This document shows, piece by piece, positions 24,724 to 34,165 of a stretch of DNA of 64,000 nucleotides. The stretch spans positions 186,001-250,000 of the forward strand of contig NZ_LGIW01000012.1 of assembly GCF_001275385.1 (NCBI RefSeq), read 5' to 3'. This DNA is from Exiguobacterium sp. BMC-KP. GTDB lineage: Bacteria; Bacillota; Bacilli; Exiguobacteriales; Exiguobacteriaceae. The translations under genes were made by a program, and so were the position numbers. The notes below the pieces were generated by a model. That model made no database searches, was not told the DNA's origin, and worked only from the letters and a program-made list of their open reading frames with translations. The number at the start of each line of letters is the position of its first letter. Within the stretch, counting starts at the first letter, position 1.

Positions 24724-26730
24724 TTGAAACAAACAGCAGACATGTTGACGCTCACACCGCAAGAACTGGATGAGCGATTTGCGTATAGTGGAAATGATTT
24801 AGGAGCGACTTTCTCAGAGAAAGCGATTCACGTGCGATTATGGGCGCCGACAGCAGAGCGTGTCGTGCTTCGACTCTATAAGACGTTACGCGCACGAAAA
24901 GTCGAAGAGGTCGAGATGGTGGCGGGCGAACGGGGAACGTACGTCGTTGAACTCGATCGAGCGGCATATGAAGGTTATTTCTATACGTTTCAAGCGAGCA
25001 TCAACGGACAAAAGGTCGAAGCAGTTGACCCGTATGCGAAAGCCGTCGGAACGAACGGGAAACGTGGTGCGTTGATTGATCCAACAAGTGTGACACCAGA
25101 GCGGTGGATTGAAGAACGTCCATTGTTCCATTCTTCGCAAGACGCAGTCATCTATGAATTGCATGTACGCGATGCAACGAGTCATCCGGCTAGTGGTGTC
25201 GTCGCACGTGGCACATTTGCTGGACTGACAGAAGCGGGAACCCGGACACCGAATGGTGGATTGACTGGACTTGATTATTTAGCAGATCTTGGTGTGACAC
25301 ATGTGCAGTTACTGCCGATTTATGATTTTGGTTCAGTCAATGAGACAGCGCCGAACGACCCGGATAACTACAACTGGGGTTACGATCCGGTGAACTATTT
25401 TACGCCGGAAGGTTCGTATTCATCGAATCCCGATGACCCTCGAGCACGAATCCTTGAATTAAAACAACTAGTACAAGCATTACATGACCGTGGTATTCGC
25501 GTCATCATGGACGTCGTCTTCAATCATACGTACGATGCGGCAACGGTTCCGCTCGGTCAGTTCGTTCCGGGATACTTCTATCGTCAAGAGGCGGATGGTA
25601 GCCTGTCAAACGGTAGTTTCTGTGGAAATGATACTGCCTCTGAACGTCTGATGATGCGTAAGTTTATTCTTGATTGTGTGACGTACTGGGCGAAAGAATA
25701 CCACCTAGACGGGTTCCGATTCGACTTGATGGGTCTTCACGATGTCGAGACGATGAATCAGGTACGTCATGCACTTGACCGGATTGATCCGTCGATTCTG
25801 ATCATCGGTGAAGGCTGGGATCTCGATACACCGCTTGATCCGGAAGAGAAAGCGAACTACTTCAATGCACCGAAGATGCCAGGAATCGGACATTTTAATA
25901 ACGGATTACGCGACGGCGTCAAAGGAGACGTTCAAACACCAGAAGATTGTGGTTTCATCAGTGGCGCATTCGACCGGACGAGTGAAGTCAAACGAGGAAT
26001 CGCTGGCAATGTCTCTTCGCAAGGTTTTGCCGATGAGCCGAATCAAGTCGTTTCATACGTGGAAGCTCACGATGATTTGACGATTTGGGACAAGCTATCG
26101 ATCTCTCGTCCGAATGATACAGGAGAGGTTCGACGCAAGCGTCAATTGCTCGCAAATGCGATTATTTTGACAGGCCAAGGGATTCCGTTCCTCCATGCGG
26201 GGCAAGAATTCTTCCGAACGAAGGACGGGATTCGTGACAGTTTTAATGCCGGGGAAATCGTCAACCGGCTCGACTATGAGCGGGCGGAAACAGAACAGGC
26301 AGCAGTCGAGTACGTCAAAGGATTGATTGCCCTTCGTCGTCAATATCCGATGTTCCGCCTTGCAAACGCAGCGATGATCAAAAAGCATCTTCGATTCCTT
26401 GAAGAAGGAGAAGGCGTTATTGCTTTTGAACTGAAACGTACCTATGAAGGATATGTCGAACGGCAACGTGTCTATCACAACGCGACGGACGAAGACATCA
26501 CGATTGAATTGCCAAATGGTGAGTTCGAAGTCTTAGTTGAGGCAGGTACTGTCAAATTACACGCCCCAAGATTGCACGAAGAGAAACAGTTAGTCATCAA
26601 AGCATTGACGACGACAGTCATTGCAGAACGAAAAGCGGACTATAAGAAGTATGCGGTAGCAGGTGGTGCTGCACTGACGATTATTGGATTATTGTACGCA
26701 GCGAACAAACGTCGTAAGAAAACGGATTAA
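24724..26730 (+). CDS. pulA: type I pullulanase with a C-terminal membrane tail
   Basis: 668 residues from TTG 24724 (AAAGGGG upstream). The CBM48 domain (HVRLWAPTAERVVLRLYKT) is followed by a GH13_14 catalytic domain with the type I signature YNWGYDPVNYF near 217. Nucleophile Asp334 is in GFRFDLMG, acid/base Glu363 in IIGEGWD, and YVEAHDDLTIWDKL near 440. It debranches alpha-1,6 linkages of glycogen or starch. There is no signal peptide, yet the last 28 residues are one hydrophobic helix (AGGAALTIIGLLYAAN) followed by KRRKK. This looks like a tail anchor; there is no LPxTG. Monocistronic. Confidence 0.93.
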   Translation: MKQTADMLTLTPQELDERFAYSGNDLGATFSEKAIHVRLWAPTAERVVLRLYKTLRARKVEEVEMVAGERGTYVVELDRAAYEGYFYTFQASINGQKVEAVDPYAKAVGTNGKRGALIDPTSVTPERWIEERPLFHSSQDAVIYELHVRDATSHPASGVVARGTFAGLTEAGTRTPNGGLTGLDYLADLGVTHVQLLPIYDFGSVNETAPNDPDNYNWGYDPVNYFTPEGSYSSNPDDPRARILELKQLVQALHDRGIRVIMDVVFNHTYDAATVPLGQFVPGYFYRQEADGSLSNGSFCGNDTASERLMMRKFILDCVTYWAKEYHLDGFRFDLMGLHDVETMNQVRHALDRIDPSILIIGEGWDLDTPLDPEEKANYFNAPKMPGIGHFNNGLRDGVKGDVQTPEDCGFISGAFDRTSEVKRGIAGNVSSQGFADEPNQVVSYVEAHDDLTIWDKLSISRPNDTGEVRRKRQLLANAIILTGQGIPFLHAGQEFFRTKDGIRDSFNAGEIVNRLDYERAETEQAAVEYVKGLIALRRQYPMFRLANAAMIKKHLRFLEEGEGVIAFELKRTYEGYVERQRVYHNATDEDITIELPNGEFEVLVEAGTVKLHAPRLHEEKQLVIKALTTTVIAERKADYKKYAVAGGAALTIIGLLYAANKRRKKTD

Positions 26731-26735
26731 AGTTC

Positions 26736-26772
26736 AAAGGACGAAGCGCAAGAGGCTTCGTCCTTTTTTTGT
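26736..26772 (+). terminator. intrinsic terminator of the pullulanase gene
   Basis: AAAGGACGAAGC / GCTTCGTCCTTT with a short loop, then T-run. Confidence 0.85.
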
Positions 26773-26917
26773 GATGTGGAGTGACAATTTGATTGCAGTC
26801 TGTCATGCAATTGACTTTCGAAAAATTGATGAAACACTGTTTGAAGATACATCTTTCGGGAAAACTCATATGTAGTATCTAAGATGTTGTTTTTTGAGTT
26901 GAAAGGGTGTACGTGGT

Positions 26918-27400
26918 ATGTTCGGTTTCGGTGACTTATGGAAATTCTTTTTGTCGTTCTTTTTACTTTTACCTATCGTGACACTGATTCATGAGATGGG
27001 ACATTACTTTTTCGCCCGATTATTCGGTGGAAATATGGAAATCAATATTGGTTCAGGGAAATCGCTGCTTCGTGTCGGTCCGATTCGGTTAAACCGTATC
27101 TATTTTTGGGATGGCTGGTGTCAGTATGAGGCACTACGCAAGGAGACAAAATTCGCTAATATTTTGGTCTATGCGGGTGGATCGATTGCGAACTTAGTGA
27201 GTATCTTAGTCATTAATGCTCTCATTTATGCGGGTGTGTTCGAGGCATCAATTTTTACGTATCAATTTGCGTATTTCTCATTTTATTTCGTCTTTTTCTC
27301 ACTCTTTCCAATCGATCATCCAAATGGTTACCCGAGTGATGGGAAGGCAATCATCAATGTCTTTCGGTATGGCAAGTCGGAATATCATCCGCAATCTTAA
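26918..27400 (+). CDS. small site-2-protease-like (M50) membrane protein
   Basis: 160 residues. HEMGH in LIHEMGHYFFARLFGG (about 24-28) is the M50 zinc motif HExxH, set in the first membrane helix. A late FPIDHPNGYPSDGKAI carries a Pro/Asn...DG motif that supplies the third zinc ligand in M50 enzymes. Four or so membrane segments; it is shorter than typical SpoIVFB-type proteases and lacks PDZ or CBS domains. It may cleave membrane-bound regulators, with no partner visible. Start ATG 26918 follows GAAAGGGTG. Confidence 0.78.
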   Translation: MFGFGDLWKFFLSFFLLLPIVTLIHEMGHYFFARLFGGNMEINIGSGKSLLRVGPIRLNRIYFWDGWCQYEALRKETKFANILVYAGGSIANLVSILVINALIYAGVFEASIFTYQFAYFSFYFVFFSLFPIDHPNGYPSDGKAIINVFRYGKSEYHPQS

Positions 27401-27410
27401 ACTAAAGATG

Positions 27411-27446
27411 AAGCCTCTTTCCATCTTTGGAAAAGAGGCTTTTTAC
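27411..27446. terminator. bidirectional terminator
   Basis: AAGCCTCTTT-CC ... GG-AAAAGAGGCTTTTT; shared by the M50-like gene and the small convergent gene whose stop is at 27447. Confidence 0.8.
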
Positions 27447-27620
27447 TCAAGATTCCGATTCGCTAGACGCATCAGATTCCGATTTCGCTTGTTCCTGCTC
27501 TAGTTCGACGAGCTTTTGAATCAAGATATGGCGGGGCATATGCATCAATTGCTCGAGGGGCACGTTCAGACGTTTCGAAAGTTCGACAGCCGTCTCAGCG
27601 GATAATTGTAAAGGTTTCAT
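27447..27620 (-). CDS. yycC: YycC-like small protein
   Basis: 57 residues, short but well supported: ATG 27620 lies after AGGAGGAGGAACAAG and the frame ends just before a terminator. The sequence begins MKPLQLSAETAVELSKRLNV and continues PLEQLMHMPRHILIQKLVEL, which I recall as the core of the YycC family of Bacillales. The tail is a 15-residue Ser/Glu/Asp-rich stretch. Function unknown. The symbol is by resemblance only. Confidence 0.75.
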   Translation of the reverse strand: MKPLQLSAETAVELSKRLNVPLEQLMHMPRHILIQKLVELEQEQAKSESDASSESES

Positions 27621-27735
27621 CTTGTTCCTCCTCCTTTTTTCATGAGGTTAGTATAACAGGAGGTGCAAGTCGAGCGCATCAATAGTAGCGAGAAATCAAG
27701 AAGGTTGATACCGTATGAAGTAGGAAGTGATGCAT

Positions 27736-28530
27736 ATGTATAAACCTGCTGCAGAGCTGTTACTCCATGAATCCGTCTCACTGTTCGATCAAATCGGGGA
27801 GGATTTGCTTCTTTTTCGAGATCGCCACGGATTTATGAAATGTGATGCGGATTTAAAACCACTATGGGAAACAGCATGTGCGTATGTTCCATTCTCCTGG
27901 TATATCGAACCAGGCGGTGGACGATTGTTCATCGTGTTTGAAGAGTCAGCTTATTTTGGTTTATTAGATTTAAAGCAAGGACATTTGGATTATATCAAGC
28001 GACCTACTGCTTTTTCCGAAGCATGGTTCAGTAATTTATTCTTTTGGCAAGACGATGAGATTTTTCTATATACGGCAGAAACAGATGTCGTCTGTGTGAA
28101 CGTTCAAACAGGAGACTGGCGGTACTCTGATTATAAAGAGGCACCGTTGTTCGGACGCTTGATTGAGCGGGGATATGATACACGTTTGACGTTCGAACGA
28201 TTCATCGCGCCTACTACGATTATCTCCTATGACGACCACAAGGAACGATACGTCATTTGGGATGCTGCGACGAATCAAGAATCGATTGTTCCTTTTTCTG
28301 ATTATGCGGAGTACTCGCTCGTTGACCACAGGCACCAATTGTTTTCGATCACCGACTCGTCTCGTTTTTATCTCTATGAGAAGAGTCAGCTGAAATATAA
28401 GTTTGAGGGATGTCATTCCTCTGTTTTACTCAAAAGCGTGTTGTTAGATGAAGAAGCGCGGCGTCTTGCCATCGTTTCGACGTCTGAGACGTTTGGAAAC
28501 ACGTGGGTTCAAATTTTTCAAAAGACGTAA
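27736..28530 (+). CDS. unknown soluble protein, probable beta-propeller-like fold
   Basis: 264 residues. The start is ATG 27736, placed by AGGAAGTGAT at 27722-27731, a near-perfect anti-16S match; GTG 27727 and ATG 27730 are in frame but too close to it. The protein is rich in aromatic residues and repeated beta-strand pairs of the form DLLLFRDRHGFMKCD, GRLFIVFEES, FYLYEKSQLKYKF, suggesting propeller blades, but no family is recognised. No signal peptide. Monocistronic with its own terminator. Confidence 0.65.
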   Translation: MYKPAAELLLHESVSLFDQIGEDLLLFRDRHGFMKCDADLKPLWETACAYVPFSWYIEPGGGRLFIVFEESAYFGLLDLKQGHLDYIKRPTAFSEAWFSNLFFWQDDEIFLYTAETDVVCVNVQTGDWRYSDYKEAPLFGRLIERGYDTRLTFERFIAPTTIISYDDHKERYVIWDAATNQESIVPFSDYAEYSLVDHRHQLFSITDSSRFYLYEKSQLKYKFEGCHSSVLLKSVLLDEEARRLAIVSTSETFGNTWVQIFQKT

Positions 28531-28532
28531 TG

Positions 28533-28573
28533 AAACATCCTTTTCGCTTTTTTAGCAAGAAGGATGTTTTTTG
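28533..28573 (+). terminator. intrinsic terminator
   Basis: AAACATCCTT ... AAGGATGTTTTTT after the 27736 gene. Confidence 0.8.
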
Positions 28574-28600
28574 TACGTTTGAGCAGAAAGGGGAGGCACT

Positions 28601-30691
28601 ATGGAACGGCTTGGTCATCTGATTAGTACGTATTTTCGAGGTGTGTTGGTCGTTTGGACGATTCTACTCGTCGTGCTTGGTTATTTCGCGTATCAATTAC
28701 CGAATCGCTTAGAAGGAAACGGATTTACACGTGACGGTGACTTTCAACGCGTCGAGACAGCATTAGATAAGGATTTTGGTCAGGATCCTCACACAATCAT
28801 CGTTTTATTTGAAGACCAAGAGGATCTACAACGGACGATGGTACAACATGTCAAGCGTTTTCGAGATATTCAAGGTATCGGTAATGTGACGGGACCTGTC
28901 GAAAATCCACAAGCGATTCGTGATGATAAGGGATATGTAACAATTGGTGTACCGACACTTGATGCAAAATGGGCAACCGCGGTTACGCGTCAACTGGATG
29001 ACACCGGGACGATTCGACTGACCGGTGAACCGGTCGTCGTCGATGATTTGAATACGGCTTCTAAAAATGATTTGATCCGAGCTGAATTGATTGGTATTCC
29101 GGCGGCATTGATTGTTTTATTACTTGTCTTCGGTACACCGGTCGCTGCGATTTTACCCTTAATCATGGGACTCGTCACCTTTGTCTTTGGGGCCGGTGTG
29201 CTCTACTTTGTTGCCGGGCAACAAGAACTATCGATTTTCGTCTTGAATGCAGTCGCGATGATTTCGCTTGCACTCGGTATTGATTTTTCCTTGTTATACG
29301 TCAATCGGTTCCGTGAAGAACGTCATGACGGACAAAGTATTCGAGCGGCAGCGATCCGCTCGGTTGAGACGGCAGGACGGTCAATTTTATTTTCGGGGAT
29401 TTGTGTATTTGTCGGACTTGCCGGACTGTTATTGATCGATGTCGATGTTTTCCGAGCCGTTGCAATCGGGACACTCGTTTCCGTCCTCGGTGCAGTCGTC
29501 AGCGCGTTGACACTCTTACCTGCACTGTTGATTGTTTTCGGGAAGGTGTTAGAAAAAGGACGACTCTTTCGTCAGCGAACCGGAAGCAGTGAAGATCGCT
29601 GGCGCCGCCTCGCCCGTTTCGTCATGAAGCGTCCGGTTGCTGTGACTGTGTTATCGCTGTTGCTCCTGTTACCGTGTTTACTTCCGCTTCGTGATCTAAC
29701 GTTGAATATCCCACAGGCGACGGCCTTACCGGAATCCTATCCGTCGCGTCTCGCGTTTGAGTCGTGGGAGAAAACATTCGGGAACGATGGAACAGATGCT
29801 GTTCTCATCTTGAATGCGGCTGCTTCCTCAGAAGTGGGACGAGAAAAAATCGAAGACGTGACGATTCGACTCGAATCGGATTCGGAAGTGCGTTCCGTCG
29901 TGTCTGCTGTAACAATTGCGGAGCAGCAACAGATTCCGCTCGAGCAGTTACTCGCTGTTCCGGCTGGGCGCGATGCACTAAAACCGTTTCTATCAGAGAA
30001 CGACCAAACACGAATCGACGTTAACTTAAAAGGAGATCCCGGCGATGCTGCTTCGCAAGACTGGGTGCGAAAAATGCAGAAGGACGGTTATCTTGTCGGG
30101 GGGCCGGCAGCCTTCAATCAGGAAATTTATGATGCCATTGAATCGAAACTCCCACTAGCAGTCGGTGTCGTTGTCTTGGCAACATTCATCATCCTGCTGA
30201 TTGCGTTCCGGTCCATCTTGATCCCAATCAAGGCGATTCTGATGAATTTGCTTAGTCTAGGAGCGACATTTGGATTACTCGTCATCTTGTTCGAGTCCGG
30301 CGCAGTTCTTCCGCAGGAGACGATCGGCATTTTGACACCGGTCTTCATCTTCTCACTCGTCTTTGGTTTATCGATGGATTATGAAGTGTTCCTCGTCTCG
30401 CGAATGGAAGAATATTATGACGAGACGGGCGATAACGATTACGCGACCGAGATGGGGCTTGCGAAGACGAGTAAGATCATTACGTCTGCTGCCTTAATCA
30501 TGATTGTCGTCACCGGGGCGTTTGCCTTCACGGGCGTCAGTCCAATCAAACAACTAGGCGTCGGTATCGCGCTTGCGATTTTTATTGATGCCACAATCGT
30601 CCGGATGCTCCTCGTCCCCGCACTGATGAAACTATTTGGTCACTGGAACTGGTGGTGGCCGGGCGGTCGTCGTAAAGCAATCCGCAAGTGA
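28601..30691 (+). CDS. MMPL/RND-family membrane transporter
   Basis: 696 residues with the RND plan: one membrane helix, a large external loop (about 35-160), five helices, a second helix-loop-helix set, and five more helices. Family motifs: MISLALGIDFSLLYVNRFREE in the first half and FSLVFGLSMDYEVFLVSRMEEYY in the second, each with the transmembrane Asp used for proton coupling. Similar to B. subtilis YdfJ and mycobacterial MmpL lipid or drug exporters; the substrate is unknown. Ribosome site AAAGGGGAGG. No regulator is adjacent. Confidence 0.9.
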   Translation: MERLGHLISTYFRGVLVVWTILLVVLGYFAYQLPNRLEGNGFTRDGDFQRVETALDKDFGQDPHTIIVLFEDQEDLQRTMVQHVKRFRDIQGIGNVTGPVENPQAIRDDKGYVTIGVPTLDAKWATAVTRQLDDTGTIRLTGEPVVVDDLNTASKNDLIRAELIGIPAALIVLLLVFGTPVAAILPLIMGLVTFVFGAGVLYFVAGQQELSIFVLNAVAMISLALGIDFSLLYVNRFREERHDGQSIRAAAIRSVETAGRSILFSGICVFVGLAGLLLIDVDVFRAVAIGTLVSVLGAVVSALTLLPALLIVFGKVLEKGRLFRQRTGSSEDRWRRLARFVMKRPVAVTVLSLLLLLPCLLPLRDLTLNIPQATALPESYPSRLAFESWEKTFGNDGTDAVLILNAAASSEVGREKIEDVTIRLESDSEVRSVVSAVTIAEQQQIPLEQLLAVPAGRDALKPFLSENDQTRIDVNLKGDPGDAASQDWVRKMQKDGYLVGGPAAFNQEIYDAIESKLPLAVGVVVLATFIILLIAFRSILIPIKAILMNLLSLGATFGLLVILFESGAVLPQETIGILTPVFIFSLVFGLSMDYEVFLVSRMEEYYDETGDNDYATEMGLAKTSKIITSAALIMIVVTGAFAFTGVSPIKQLGVGIALAIFIDATIVRMLLVPALMKLFGHWNWWWPGGRRKAIRK

Positions 30692-30783
30692 CACATCGCG
30701 TAAGCACATCAGTAGCTATTCGGAGGAAGACGAGCGTATACTGTCGATATTCAGTTCAAGAAATTAGAGGAGGCACTTCACTC

Positions 30784-31899
30784 ATGGCAACTCAAGCAAT
30801 GTTTGAACCATTTACATTACCAAACGGTGTGACGCTGAAAAACCGCGTCTTGATGGCACCGATGACGAACTATGCGGCACAAGAGAACGGCGAAGTATCG
30901 GATGCGGAACTCGCGTACTACGCAGAACGTTCAGGTGGCGTCAGTGCGGTCATCACAGCATGTGCGAATGTCACAGCAGACGGTCAAGGATTCCCGAATG
31001 AATTCGGCGCGCACCGCGATGATCTCATTCCGAGTCTAGAGCGACTCGCAAAAACGATTCAAGATAAAGGCGCAAAAGCAATTTTGCAAATTTTCCACGC
31101 TGGTCGTATGGCACCACCAGAACTCGTTGGTGGACAAACAGTCAGTGCAAGTGCCGTCGCACCCGTACGTGAAGGGGCAATGACACCACGTGCGTTGGAA
31201 GCGGAAGAAGTCGAAGCAATCATCGAAGCATTCGGTCAAGCAACACGTCGTGCGATGGAAGCTGGATTTGATGGTGTTGAGATTCATGGTGCGAACACGT
31301 ACTTGATTCAACAATTCTTCTCTCCACACTCAAACCGTCGTGAAGATAAGTGGGGCGGTAGCTTAGAGAAACGTCTTGCGTTCCCATTAGCAGTCGTAGA
31401 TGCAGTCGAAGCCGTCGCAAAACAAGATCCTTCATTCATCGTCGGATATCGATTCTCTCCAGAAGAGATCGAAAATCCAGGAATCACACTCGATGACACG
31501 ATGCGTCTCGTCGATGAGCTCGCGAAAAAAGACCTCGATTACTTGCACGTTTCGGTGATGGACTTCTTCGCAGGTTCGATTCGTGATGAAAACGAAAAAA
31601 CTTCACCAATCACACTCGTTCAAGAGCGAGTTGGCGAACAAGTACCTGTCATCGGTGTTGGATCGCTGCACACAGCGGACGAAGTCGAACAAGGTTTGGC
31701 TGTCGTTCCAATGATCGCTCTCGGTCGTGAGCTGATCATGGAACCGAAGTGGGTTGAAAAAGTCGAAGCGGGTGACCTTGCGTCAATCCGGACAGAACTT
31801 GATCCAGAAGCACAAGCCGAACTCGTCGTTCCAGATGCATTATGGGCAGGCATTACAAGTCGTCCAGGCTGGTTCCCAATCAAACAAACAAGCAAATAA
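30784..31899 (+). CDS. NADH:flavin oxidoreductase, old yellow enzyme family
   Basis: 371 residues from ATG 30784 behind AGAGGAGG. FMN-binding TIM barrel: LKNRVLMAPMTNYAA at about 18-32, AILQIFHAGRMAPPELVGG near 100, then GFDGVEIHGANTYLIQQFFSPHSNRREDKWGGS near 180-210 (the GxHGANxYLxxQFxSPxxNxRxDxxGG signature). It reduces alpha,beta-unsaturated carbonyls or related electrophiles with NAD(P)H. No Cys cluster, so it is not the 2,4-dienoyl-CoA reductase iron-sulfur type. Monocistronic. Confidence 0.92.
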   Translation: MATQAMFEPFTLPNGVTLKNRVLMAPMTNYAAQENGEVSDAELAYYAERSGGVSAVITACANVTADGQGFPNEFGAHRDDLIPSLERLAKTIQDKGAKAILQIFHAGRMAPPELVGGQTVSASAVAPVREGAMTPRALEAEEVEAIIEAFGQATRRAMEAGFDGVEIHGANTYLIQQFFSPHSNRREDKWGGSLEKRLAFPLAVVDAVEAVAKQDPSFIVGYRFSPEEIENPGITLDDTMRLVDELAKKDLDYLHVSVMDFFAGSIRDENEKTSPITLVQERVGEQVPVIGVGSLHTADEVEQGLAVVPMIALGRELIMEPKWVEKVEAGDLASIRTELDPEAQAELVVPDALWAGITSRPGWFPIKQTSK

Positions 31900-31918
31900 T
31901 AGAACAACTATGAAAAAA

Positions 31919-31954
31919 CACTCTAGATCTCGTGTCTAGAGTGCTTTTTTGTTT
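31919..31954. terminator. bidirectional terminator
   Basis: CACTCTAGA tctcgtg TCTAGAGTG then T6; lies between the convergent OYE and exonuclease genes. Confidence 0.8.
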
Positions 31955-32519
31955 AATAGGCAACCTGTCCCATTCGAACGCCACAAAACGTATGCAAAGT
32001 GACCGGATCCTGTAGATTTGTTCGTTCCAACATATCGTTTAAGAGTAGGGCGCAGACGTAGGCATCTTCTTTCGCGTCATGGTGCTGAAAAGAGACGTTG
32101 AGGAATTCTGCCATCGTGTTCAATCGATGGTTCGGCAACCACGGATACAGTTTGCGGGATAATTTGACCGTACAGCCGTAGGTGAAAGCGGGCATCTGGT
32201 ACATATCGTATTTTTGAATCGCTTTTTGGAGCGCCCCCATATCAAATGACGCATTGTGGGCAACGACCAGTTGAGCACCTGCAATTAAATCGTATAAGCC
32301 ATGTGCTTCCATTGCTTCAGGTAACGTCGGTGCATCGAAGACGTCACTCGGACGAATTCCATGGACCCGGATGTTTCCGGCATCGAAGTTTTCTTCGGGA
32401 TTGATCAAGACCTGTTTACTCTCTGTGACGCGACCATTCGAGAGAACGGACCAACCAAACGCACAAATGCTTCGACTATTCCGATTTGCCGTTTCGAAGT
32501 CAATCGCTAATGTGTACAT
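31953..32519 (-). CDS. DnaQ-like DEDDh 3'-5' exonuclease
   Basis: 188 residues from ATG 32519 (GGAAGGAG 5' of it; the TTG one codon earlier is less well spaced). Exo I LAIDFETANRN, Exo II VVAHNASFDMGAL and Exo III HHDAKEDAYVCALL give the DEDDh active site. No polymerase or BRCT domain is attached, so it resembles the small standalone proofreading-type exonucleases (YprB/ExoX-like) that trim DNA or RNA 3' ends. Single gene between two terminators. Confidence 0.85.
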   Translation of the reverse strand: MYTLAIDFETANRNSRSICAFGWSVLSNGRVTESKQVLINPEENFDAGNIRVHGIRPSDVFDAPTLPEAMEAHGLYDLIAGAQLVVAHNASFDMGALQKAIQKYDMYQMPAFTYGCTVKLSRKLYPWLPNHRLNTMAEFLNVSFQHHDAKEDAYVCALLLNDMLERTNLQDPVTLHTFCGVRMGQVAY

Positions 32520-32588
32520 CAAGCAGGCTCCTTCCTATTATTCACTAGTAACAGAATACATGTTCGTATTCTAGAAGTCCATTAAAAA

Positions 32589-32613
32589 AGACCATCTGCA
32601 GGGCAGATGATCT
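32589..32613 (-). terminator. intrinsic terminator of the MATE gene
   Basis: AGACCATCTG / CAGATGATCT stem followed on the minus strand by CTTTTTTAAT. Confidence 0.75.
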
Positions 32614-32627
32614 CAGGTAAATCACGT

Positions 32628-34016
32628 TCATTTTGCCGATGCGACCTTTTGTTCCTCTTCAACGTACTCTTCTGGTTTGAACAAAAGAATCCGATCTTTA
32701 TAGGCAAAGACGAGTGCTGTTAAGACAGCCATAGCGTCAGCAATCGGGAAGGCGAACCAGACACCGTTGACACCGAAGAACACTGGCAAAATCAGGACGA
32801 GTGGAATCGTATATAGCGTTTGACGTGACAAGGATAGGAATAAAGCGACTTTTGCTTTCGCAAGCGATTGATACATCCCATTGATGATCATTTGAATCCC
32901 ATAGACGAATGATAAAGCGAATAAGATGCGCATCGCACTTGAACCTTCTTGCAAAAGTGTCGCTTCCTCTGTGAACAAGCCGACCCAAAAACGAGGGAAG
33001 AGCTGAATGAGTAACCATAAGCTGATCGATAATGTTAAGCCATAGCGGATCGCCAGTTTGATAGCAAGCGACATCCGACTGAATTGTCGAGAACCAAAAT
33101 TGTACCCGACAATCGGTTGCATCCCTTGCACGATCCCCATGATTGGCATACCGACGAGCGCCATGAACTTATTGATGACCGCAAACGTCGCGAGTTCTGT
33201 CGTACCACCGTACCGGACGAGCATATGGTTGACGGTGATGAATAGAATCGATTGCGATACTTGCATGATAAATGACGATGATCCGATTTGCATCATCCGA
33301 AACGTTAAACGGAAATCGGGTTTGAAGGCGCTCCGGTCGAGCGTTAATCCTGTTTGTCGACGTTTCGTAAAAAAGAAGCGGAAAACGAGCAGAGCACCGA
33401 CGATTTGCGCGATGACCGTCCCGAGCGCGGCTCCTTGAATGCCCCAATCGAGACCAAAGATGAATAGTGGTGTCAGGACGATGTTGATTGCAACCGTCGT
33501 TAGCATGACGCGCATCTGATAATTCGCACGTCCTTCTGCGCGGAGCATCGCACTCGACGCCATCGTCAACATGAAGAAAGGGGATCCGAGTAACAGGACG
33601 CGTAAGAAATCGATACTATACGGCATGATTTCATCCGTCGCTCCAAAGAGACGAAGCAGTGGTTCGACGAAGATGAAAGCACTGATGATGGCAAGCATGC
33701 TGATGAAGAAGACAGCCATCAAGACGTTCGCATAGGCACGACTGGCACCATCCGTCTGTTTTTGACCGAGCCGTTGTGACGCGATGGCAGCACCACCGAT
33801 TCCGATCGAGTTAGCGATTGCCATTAATACGAGTTGAACTGGAAACGCGATCCCGACAGCAGCAACCGCGGTCGTACCGATTCCTTGTGCGACAAAAATC
33901 GTATCAATGATGTTGTAAAGTGCCGTGACGAGCATCCCGACCATCGCGGGTAAAGAAAGGCTAAGCAAGAGCTGGTTGATAGGTGCTTCACCCAAACGAG
34001 CGGTGTTTTTATTCAT
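32628..34016 (-). CDS. MATE-family multidrug/toxin efflux transporter
   Basis: 462 residues from ATG 34016. Twelve membrane segments in two six-helix halves; N-terminal LGEAPINQLLLSLSLPAMVGMLVTALYNIIDTIFV and the MQPIVGYNFGSRQFSRM signature near 275 are typical of the DinF/NorM-like MATE branch. It exports cationic drugs or metabolites by Na+ or H+ antiport. The ribosome site AAAGGAGG sits inside a small perfect hairpin (AAGGAG GCT CTCCTT), so initiation may be damped. An upstream in-frame TTG lies 5' of that site and was not chosen. Confidence 0.9.
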   Translation of the reverse strand: MNKNTARLGEAPINQLLLSLSLPAMVGMLVTALYNIIDTIFVAQGIGTTAVAAVGIAFPVQLVLMAIANSIGIGGAAIASQRLGQKQTDGASRAYANVLMAVFFISMLAIISAFIFVEPLLRLFGATDEIMPYSIDFLRVLLLGSPFFMLTMASSAMLRAEGRANYQMRVMLTTVAINIVLTPLFIFGLDWGIQGAALGTVIAQIVGALLVFRFFFTKRRQTGLTLDRSAFKPDFRLTFRMMQIGSSSFIMQVSQSILFITVNHMLVRYGGTTELATFAVINKFMALVGMPIMGIVQGMQPIVGYNFGSRQFSRMSLAIKLAIRYGLTLSISLWLLIQLFPRFWVGLFTEEATLLQEGSSAMRILFALSFVYGIQMIINGMYQSLAKAKVALFLSLSRQTLYTIPLVLILPVFFGVNGVWFAFPIADAMAVLTALVFAYKDRILLFKPEEYVEEEQKVASAK

Positions 34017-34130
34017 GGAAGGAGAGCCTCCTTTTTTAGACAAGTGGTAAGTAGGGTTTTACTCAGAGTAGTCGCTTCTATGACGAGATGCAAGAAATCA
34101 CTCTAGTCAATGTGTTCGTTCTACAAAAAA

Positions 34131-34152
34131 GGATGCGCAAAGGAGCGCATCC
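34131..34152 (-). terminator. intrinsic terminator of the M50 gene
   Basis: GGATGCGC aaagga GCGCATCC, followed by TTTTTTG on the minus strand. Confidence 0.75.
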
Positions 34153-34165
34153 GATGGAACTAGAT

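Noticed and set aside
26640-26730. Pullulanase tail as an LPxTG cell-wall sorting signal
   Set aside because: No LPxTG-like pentapeptide before the hydrophobic segment and no N-terminal signal peptide.
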